The translations under genes were made by a program, and so were the position numbers. The notes beneath the pieces are model-generated. The model made no database searches, had not been told where the DNA came from, and was given only the letters and a program-made list of their open reading frames with translations. DNA of 9,900 nucleotides from Jiangellaceae bacterium (GTDB lineage Bacteria; Actinomycetota; Actinomycetes; Jiangellales; Jiangellaceae): assembly GCA_030146385.1 (NCBI GenBank), contig JASLBX010000102.1, forward strand, positions 1-9,900, given 5' to 3'. Shown in pieces: positions 6,456 to 9,900 of this stretch. Position 1 is the first letter of the stretch; each line of letters begins with the position of its first letter.

Positions 6456-7676
6456 ATGCCTGAAGCAGTCATCGTCTCGACGGCCCGCTCCCCCATCGGG
6501 CGAGCGGCCAGGGGATCCCTCGTCGATGTGCGGCCGGACGACCTGACCGCACATATCGTGCGTGCGGTGCTGGACAAGGTGCCGCAGCTCGATCCGGCCG
6601 AGATCGACGACCTCATGCTGGGCTGTGGCTTGCCCGGCGGCGAGCAGGGTTTCAACATGGCGCGCGTGGTCGCCATCTTGCTGGGATACGACCATCTACC
6701 AGGCTGCACAATTACGCGGTATTGCTCGTCCAGCCTGCAAACCACCCGAATGGCGTTCCACGCGATCAAGGCCGGTGAGGGTGACTTGTTCATCTCCGCG
6801 GGCGTCGAGATGGTCTCGCGGTACACCAAGGGCAACTCGGACACCTGGCCGGACACCATGAACCCGGCGTTCGACAACGCTCGGGCCCGTACGGCCGTGG
6901 CGGCCGAGAACGGAGCATCCTCCTGGCAGGACCCGCGTGAGGACGACAACCTCCCGGATATCTACATCGCAATGGGCCAGACGGCCGAGAACCTCGCGCT
7001 GGCCAAAGGCGTGACGAGAGAGGAAATGGACGAGTTCGGCGTCCGGTCCCAGAACCTTGCCGAGAAGGCGATCGCCGATGGCTTCTGGGCCCGCGAGATC
7101 GTCCCGGTGACCCTGCCCGACGGACGGGTGGTGTCCGCCGACGACGGGCCACGGCCGGGCACGACCCTGGAGAAAGTTGCCGCGTTGCAGCCGGTGTTCC
7201 GGCCCGACGGCAGGGTGACGGCCGGTAACTGCTGCCCGCTGAACGACGGCGCGGCGGCTCTGGTGATCATGTCCGACACCAAGGCCCGGGAGCTCGGCGT
7301 CACGCCGCTGGCGAGGATCGTCTCTACGGGGGTCTCCGCCCTGTCGCCGGAGATCATGGGACTCGGCCCGGTCCAGGCGTCGAAACGGGCCCTGGCCCTG
7401 GCCGGGCTGACCGTCGACGACATCGATCTCGTCGAGATCAACGAGGCGTTCGCCGCTCAGGTCATCCCGTCCTACCAGGACCTGGGTGTCGACCTGGACA
7501 AGCTGAACGTCAACGGCGGAGCCATCGCCGTCGGCCACCCATTCGGCATGACCGGCGCTCGGATCACCACGACCCTGGTCAACTCCTTGCAGTTCCACGA
7601 CAAGGAACTCGGGCTGGAGACGATGTGCGTCGGCGGCGGCCAGGGCATGGCCATGGTGCTCGAGAGGCTGAGCTGA
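6456..7676 (+). CDS. Thiolase (acetyl-CoA C-acyltransferase, FadA type)
   Basis: A 406-residue thiolase, normal family length. It cleaves 3-ketoacyl-CoA with CoA to release acetyl-CoA (or propionyl-CoA) and a shortened acyl-CoA. All catalytic elements are present: nucleophile Cys90 in TRYCSSSLQ, NEAFA (329-333), His361 in GGAIAVGHPFGMTGAR, and the acid/base Cys391 in MCVGGGQG. The GNCCPLNDGAAALV segment (258-271) is a variant of the common GNSSxxNDGAAA. ATG 6456 lies 2 bp after the ACAD stop with AAGGA (6440-6444) upstream. It ends with TGA 7674-7676, sharing one base with the next start. It supplies the last step of the pathway encoded here. A biosynthetic acetoacetyl-CoA thiolase role is possible, but the neighbours point to degradation. 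Confidence 0.96.
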   Translation: MPEAVIVSTARSPIGRAARGSLVDVRPDDLTAHIVRAVLDKVPQLDPAEIDDLMLGCGLPGGEQGFNMARVVAILLGYDHLPGCTITRYCSSSLQTTRMAFHAIKAGEGDLFISAGVEMVSRYTKGNSDTWPDTMNPAFDNARARTAVAAENGASSWQDPREDDNLPDIYIAMGQTAENLALAKGVTREEMDEFGVRSQNLAEKAIADGFWAREIVPVTLPDGRVVSADDGPRPGTTLEKVAALQPVFRPDGRVTAGNCCPLNDGAAALVIMSDTKARELGVTPLARIVSTGVSALSPEIMGLGPVQASKRALALAGLTVDDIDLVEINEAFAAQVIPSYQDLGVDLDKLNVNGGAIAVGHPFGMTGARITTTLVNSLQFHDKELGLETMCVGGGQGMAMVLERLS

Positions 7677-8431
7677 TGGCGGAACGCCTAGACGGCAAGG
7701 TTGCGATCGTCACCGGCGCAAGCAGAGGGATCGGGCTGGCCGTGGCCCAGCGCGTGCTCACCGAGGGGGCACGAGTCTGCATCACCGCCCGTAAACCCGA
7801 CGGGCTGTCGGACGCGGTGGCCTCCCTCGGCGCCGATGACGACCGTGTGCTGGCCGTCGCCGGCAAGGCGCACGACCCCGAGCATCAGGCCGCCACTGTG
7901 GCACAGGTGCTCGACCGCTTCGGGCGCATCGACCTATTGGTCAACAACGCCGGGACCAGCCCGGTGATGGGCCCGCTGATGGACCTGGAGATGCCGGCCG
8001 CTGCGAAGATCCTCGAAATCAACCTGATCGCGGCGCTCGGCTGGACCCAGCAGATCCACCGAGCCTGGTGGCGCGAGCACAGGGGCGCCATCGTGAACAT
8101 GGCGTCCACAGCAGGTGTCGGGGTCTCGCCGGGCATCGGCATGTACGGGGTCAGCAAGGCCGGCCTGATCAATCTGACCCAGCAGCTGGCCTTCGAGCTG
8201 AGCCCCACGGTACGGGTCAACGCGGTGGCACCGGCTGTGGTCAAGACGCAGTTCGCCCGGGCGCTGTACGAGCACGGCGAGGAGGAGTTGGCCGCCCAGT
8301 ACCCCCTGAAGCGGCTCGGCCAGCCGGACGACGTCGCCGCGGCGGTGGCTTACCTTGCGTCGGACGACGCTGCGTGGGTGACGGGACAGACGATCGTGCT
8401 GGACGGCGGCGTCACGATGGCCGCGACCTGA
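7676..8431 (+). CDS. SDR-family oxidoreductase, NADP-type
   Basis: A 251-residue classical short-chain dehydrogenase. Motifs: TGASRGIG (13-20), NNAG (90-93), tetrad Asn116, Ser144, Tyr157 and Lys161 (YGVSK), and GQTIVLDGG near the end. Arg39-Lys40 after the second strand (ITARK) suggests NADP(H), unlike the Asp37 of the other SDR at 1914-2672. It shares 1 bp with the thiolase stop, with GAGAGG (7662-7667) 8 nt upstream of ATG 7676; a longer open frame starting inside the thiolase gene is rejected. As last gene of the cluster it may reduce a keto group to a hydroxyl, for example a 4-keto acid to a 4-hydroxy acid before phosphorylation, or act on a 3-ketoacyl-CoA. The substrate cannot be determined from sequence. 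Confidence 0.92.
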   Translation: MAERLDGKVAIVTGASRGIGLAVAQRVLTEGARVCITARKPDGLSDAVASLGADDDRVLAVAGKAHDPEHQAATVAQVLDRFGRIDLLVNNAGTSPVMGPLMDLEMPAAAKILEINLIAALGWTQQIHRAWWREHRGAIVNMASTAGVGVSPGIGMYGVSKAGLINLTQQLAFELSPTVRVNAVAPAVVKTQFARALYEHGEEELAAQYPLKRLGQPDDVAAAVAYLASDDAAWVTGQTIVLDGGVTMAAT

Positions 8432-8463
8432 GGTGTGCCGCGTGGCCAGGTAGCTTTGGGGTA
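8428..8463 (+). promoter_or_regulatory. Candidate promoter for a leaderless DUF1992 transcript
   Basis: TAGCTT (8451-8456) matches the actinobacterial TAnnnT -10 element and lies 6 nt before ATG 8463, so transcription would begin at or next to the A of the start codon. A weak -35-like CTGAGG (8428-8433) sits 17 bp upstream. No well-placed Shine-Dalgarno precedes the ATG. The whole intergenic gap is 31 bp and shows no terminator hairpin for the preceding cluster. Confidence 0.5.
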
Positions 8464-8999
8464 TGCCGTGGCGCGACAGCGAGGGGAAGGTAGCGGGTGG
8501 CTCGTACCACTCCTGGATCGACCGCCAGATCGCGGCCGCCGCGGCCCGCGGCGAGTTCGACAACCTGCCGGGCGCCGGCAAGCCGCTGGCCCACCTGGGC
8601 CGGCCCGATGACCCGGACTGGTGGATCAAGCGACTGATCGAGCGCGAGCAGCTCGAGATGTCGGCCGCCCTGCCGCCGCAGCTCGCACTCCGGAAGGAGG
8701 CTCAGGAGCTACCCGACCGCGTCCTGCGCGAGCGGTCTGAGCAGGCGGTCCGCGACCTGGTCGACGACTTCAACACCAGGGTGCGCGACTGCTGGCGCCA
8801 GCCTCTGGAAGGCCCGCCCGTGGTCGTACGCACGGTGGATCCTGAGGAACTGGTCGCACACTGGCGTGGTCATCGGTCCCGTCGGCCCACCGCGGCGAGA
8901 ACCAGTTCCGGCCCGGCGACTGCGGAAGCCGACGCCGGGCCGGGTGTGCTTCGCCGGGCGCTGGCCCGGCTCCGGCGGGGCCTGCCGCCACTCCGTTAG
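8463..8999 (+). CDS. DUF1992 (DnaJ-homologue subfamily C member 28-like) protein
   Basis: A 178-residue protein whose N-terminal part matches the conserved DUF1992 domain: YHSWIDRQI (15-23), GEFDNLPGAGKPL (30-42), the PDWWIKRLIEREQLE segment (51-65), and LPPQLALRKE (70-79). The domain is also found in DNAJC28-like proteins, but there is no J domain here and the bacterial function is unknown to me. Residues 80-112 look like a charged amphipathic helix. The last ~45 residues are a basic, Ala/Arg/Pro-rich tail of low complexity with no recognised motif. No signal peptide or membrane segment is seen, so it is likely cytosolic. It appears to have its own promoter and is functionally separate from the acyl-CoA cluster. 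Its TAG stop (8997-8999) overlaps the stop of the convergent metF. Confidence 0.85.
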   Translation: MPWRDSEGKVAGGSYHSWIDRQIAAAAARGEFDNLPGAGKPLAHLGRPDDPDWWIKRLIEREQLEMSAALPPQLALRKEAQELPDRVLRERSEQAVRDLVDDFNTRVRDCWRQPLEGPPVVVRTVDPEELVAHWRGHRSRRPTAARTSSGPATAEADAGPGVLRRALARLRRGLPPLR

Positions 9000-9721
9000 G
9001 CGGCACGCTCCCGGATGGCCGCCAACCCGAGCCGGTCGACGATCTGCCGGGTGGCCATCGAGCGGTTCAGCGAGTAAAAGTGCAGCCCGGGCATGCCCTC
9101 GGCCAGCAGCCGCTCGCACAGCTCGGTGGTGATGTCCATGCCCTCGGCCCGGAACGCGGCCTTGTCTCCGGCATACGGCGCGAGCCGGTCGTGGACCCAC
9201 CCGGGCGCCGGAAAGCCGGACAACTCGGCCACCTTGTCCAGTGTCCGGGTCGTCGTGAGCGGCAGGATTCCCGGCAGAACGGTCACGTCGCAGCCACGCT
9301 CGGCCAGCCGATCGCGCATGCGCAGGAAGTCGTCGACCTCGTAGCAGATCTGCGCGATCGCGAGATCTGCGCCGTGCTCGATCTTTCCGGCCAGATGCTC
9401 GATGTCGGCATCGAGGCTCGCCGAACGCGGATGTCCGGTGGGGAAGGCCGCGACCGCGATGCAGAAGTCGCCGAGTGAGGCGACCAGCTCGACCAGCTCG
9501 CCGGCGTAGGTGATGCCCTCCGGGTGCGGGACCCACTCTCCCATGGGGTCGCCCGGCGGGTCGCCGCGCACGACGAGAATGTTGCTCACGCCGTTCGCGG
9601 CGTACCACCCGACCACGTTGCGCAGCTCGGTCACCGAGTGTGCGACGCCGGTCAGGTGCGCCATCGGCACGAGAGTGGTCTCGGCGGCGATCCGCGCAGT
9701 GGTGCGGATCGTGCGGTCGCG
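8996..9721 (-). CDS. metF: 5,10-methylenetetrahydrofolate reductase, N-terminus lost
   Basis: MetF reduces 5,10-methylene-THF to 5-methyl-THF with FAD and NAD(P)H, supplying the methyl group for methionine. About 241 C-terminal residues of a roughly 290-300-residue TIM-barrel enzyme are credible, from RDRTIRTTARIAAETT through MAHLTGVAHS, NILVVRGDPPGDP (the RGD Asp binds folate/flavin), GYAG-like ITYAGELV, AQICYEVDDF (Gln at the conserved substrate position), VLPGILPLTT and the family end LHFYSLNRS. Upstream of codon 9719-9721 the frame stays open to 9895, but this is G/C homopolymer and foldback sequence and does not encode the expected TYGAGGST segment. The first ~50-60 residues, including the active-site Glu region, are therefore missing, most likely through an assembly fault rather than a natural truncation. 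The TAA stop (8996-8998) overlaps the DUF1992 stop. Confidence 0.92.
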   Translation of the reverse strand, partial: RDRTIRTTARIAAETTLVPMAHLTGVAHSVTELRNVVGWYAANGVSNILVVRGDPPGDPMGEWVPHPEGITYAGELVELVASLGDFCIAVAAFPTGHPRSASLDADIEHLAGKIEHGADLAIAQICYEVDDFLRMRDRLAERGCDVTVLPGILPLTTTRTLDKVAELSGFPAPGWVHDRLAPYAGDKAAFRAEGMDITTELCERLLAEGMPGLHFYSLNRSMATRQIVDRLGLAAIRERAA

Positions 9722-9733
9722 GGGGGGGGCGGC
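9633..9733 (+). repeat. Left arm of 101-bp terminal inverted repeat
   Basis: Positions 9633-9733 are the reverse complement of 9800-9900 at 100 of 101 positions; the one mismatch is G9694 against A9839. This arm is continuous with the rest of metF and is therefore the authentic copy, at least up to about 9721. Its inner end runs into nine G's (9721-9729). Confidence 0.95.
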
Positions 9734-9799
9734 CGCCCCCCGGGGGGGCCCCACCAAAGCCCGGGGCCCCCGGCCTGGGGGCCGGCCCCCGCGGGGGCC
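9734..9799. other. Low-complexity G/C core of the foldback, probable artefact
   Basis: The 66 bases between the arms are runs of G and C with only five other bases (A at 9753, 9756, 9757, 9758 and T at 9776). Across 9721-9812 the content is 87 G/C of 92. This is far more extreme than the rest of the window and codes for nothing recognisable. It looks like poly-G/poly-C read noise joined during assembly. Confidence 0.8.
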
Positions 9800-9900
9800 G
9801 CCGCCCCCCCCCGCGACCGCACGATCCGCACCACTGCGAGGATCGCCGCCGAGACCACTCTCGTGCCGATGGCGCACCTGACCGGCGTCGCACACTCGGT
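9800..9900 (-). repeat. Right arm of terminal inverted repeat, inverted metF copy
   Basis: This arm repeats the metF segment in reverse: read on the plus strand from 9812 it gives RDRTIRTTARIAAETT and then MAHLTGVAHS. It runs to the last base of the window, so its full length is unknown. Nothing independent is encoded here. A genuine inverted duplication is possible but less likely than a foldback chimera at a contig end. Confidence 0.9.

Noticed and set aside
7625..7675. Upstream extension of the second SDR into the thiolase gene
   Set aside because: It is out-of-frame thiolase sequence. ATG 7676 has a well-spaced ribosome binding site and gives the normal SDR N-terminus.
9721..9812. Replication origin, CRISPR or natural GC-rich regulatory repeat
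   Set aside because: No repeat unit, spacers or DnaA-like boxes. The near-pure G/C composition inside a foldback at the sequence end is better explained as an artefact.
9722..9895. N-terminal 58 residues of the open minus-strand metF frame
   Set aside because: They translate the G/C core and the inverted arm, contain no MetF features, and replace the conserved N-terminal barrel.

Overview
The window looks like chromosomal DNA from a high-GC Gram-positive bacterium (Actinomycetota). The reasons are the very high GC content with G/C-ending codons, tightly packed and overlapping genes, a FadE5-type acyl-CoA dehydrogenase like that of mycobacteria, a DUF1992 protein and an actinobacterial-type MetF. 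The genus cannot be fixed from the sequence alone.

Positions 1-8431 hold nine plus-strand genes arranged as one or two fatty-acid/acyl-CoA catabolic operons. In order they are: a FadE5-like acyl-CoA dehydrogenase (5' end outside the window), a TetR regulator, an NAD-type SDR dehydrogenase, a MaoC-type (R)-hydratase, a 59-bp inverted-repeat hairpin, a zinc-free MDR/quinone-oxidoreductase-like enzyme, an APH-fold phosphotransferase, an ACAD10/11-like acyl-CoA dehydrogenase, a thiolase, and a second SDR (NADP-type). Several junctions overlap stop and start codons, so translation is probably coupled. Dehydrogenase, (R)-hydratase, (R)-3-hydroxyacyl-CoA dehydrogenase candidate and thiolase together make a full beta-oxidation turn of the MaoC/SDR (MFE-2-like) kind, with no crotonase or HAD-type enzyme in the window.

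The most interesting part is the adjacent phosphotransferase plus ACAD10/11-like dehydrogenase (4202-6453). In mammals these two domains are fused in ACAD10/ACAD11. In Pseudomonas putida they are separate proteins (LvaA and LvaC) that remove the hydroxyl of 4-hydroxyacyl-CoA through a phosphorylated intermediate. The cluster may therefore feed 4-hydroxy acids or gamma-lactones into beta-oxidation. This is inference; no acyl-CoA ligase or LvaB-like gene lies in the window.

Positions 8432-9721 hold an unrelated pair: a DUF1992 gene with a promoter suited to a leaderless transcript, and a convergent metF whose stop codon overlaps the DUF1992 stop. The last ~270 bases (9633-9900) are a 101-bp inverted repeat around an almost pure G/C core. 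This foldback cuts metF near its N-terminus and is most likely a sequencing or assembly artefact at a contig end. Reading frames in 9722-9900 should not be taken as real protein.
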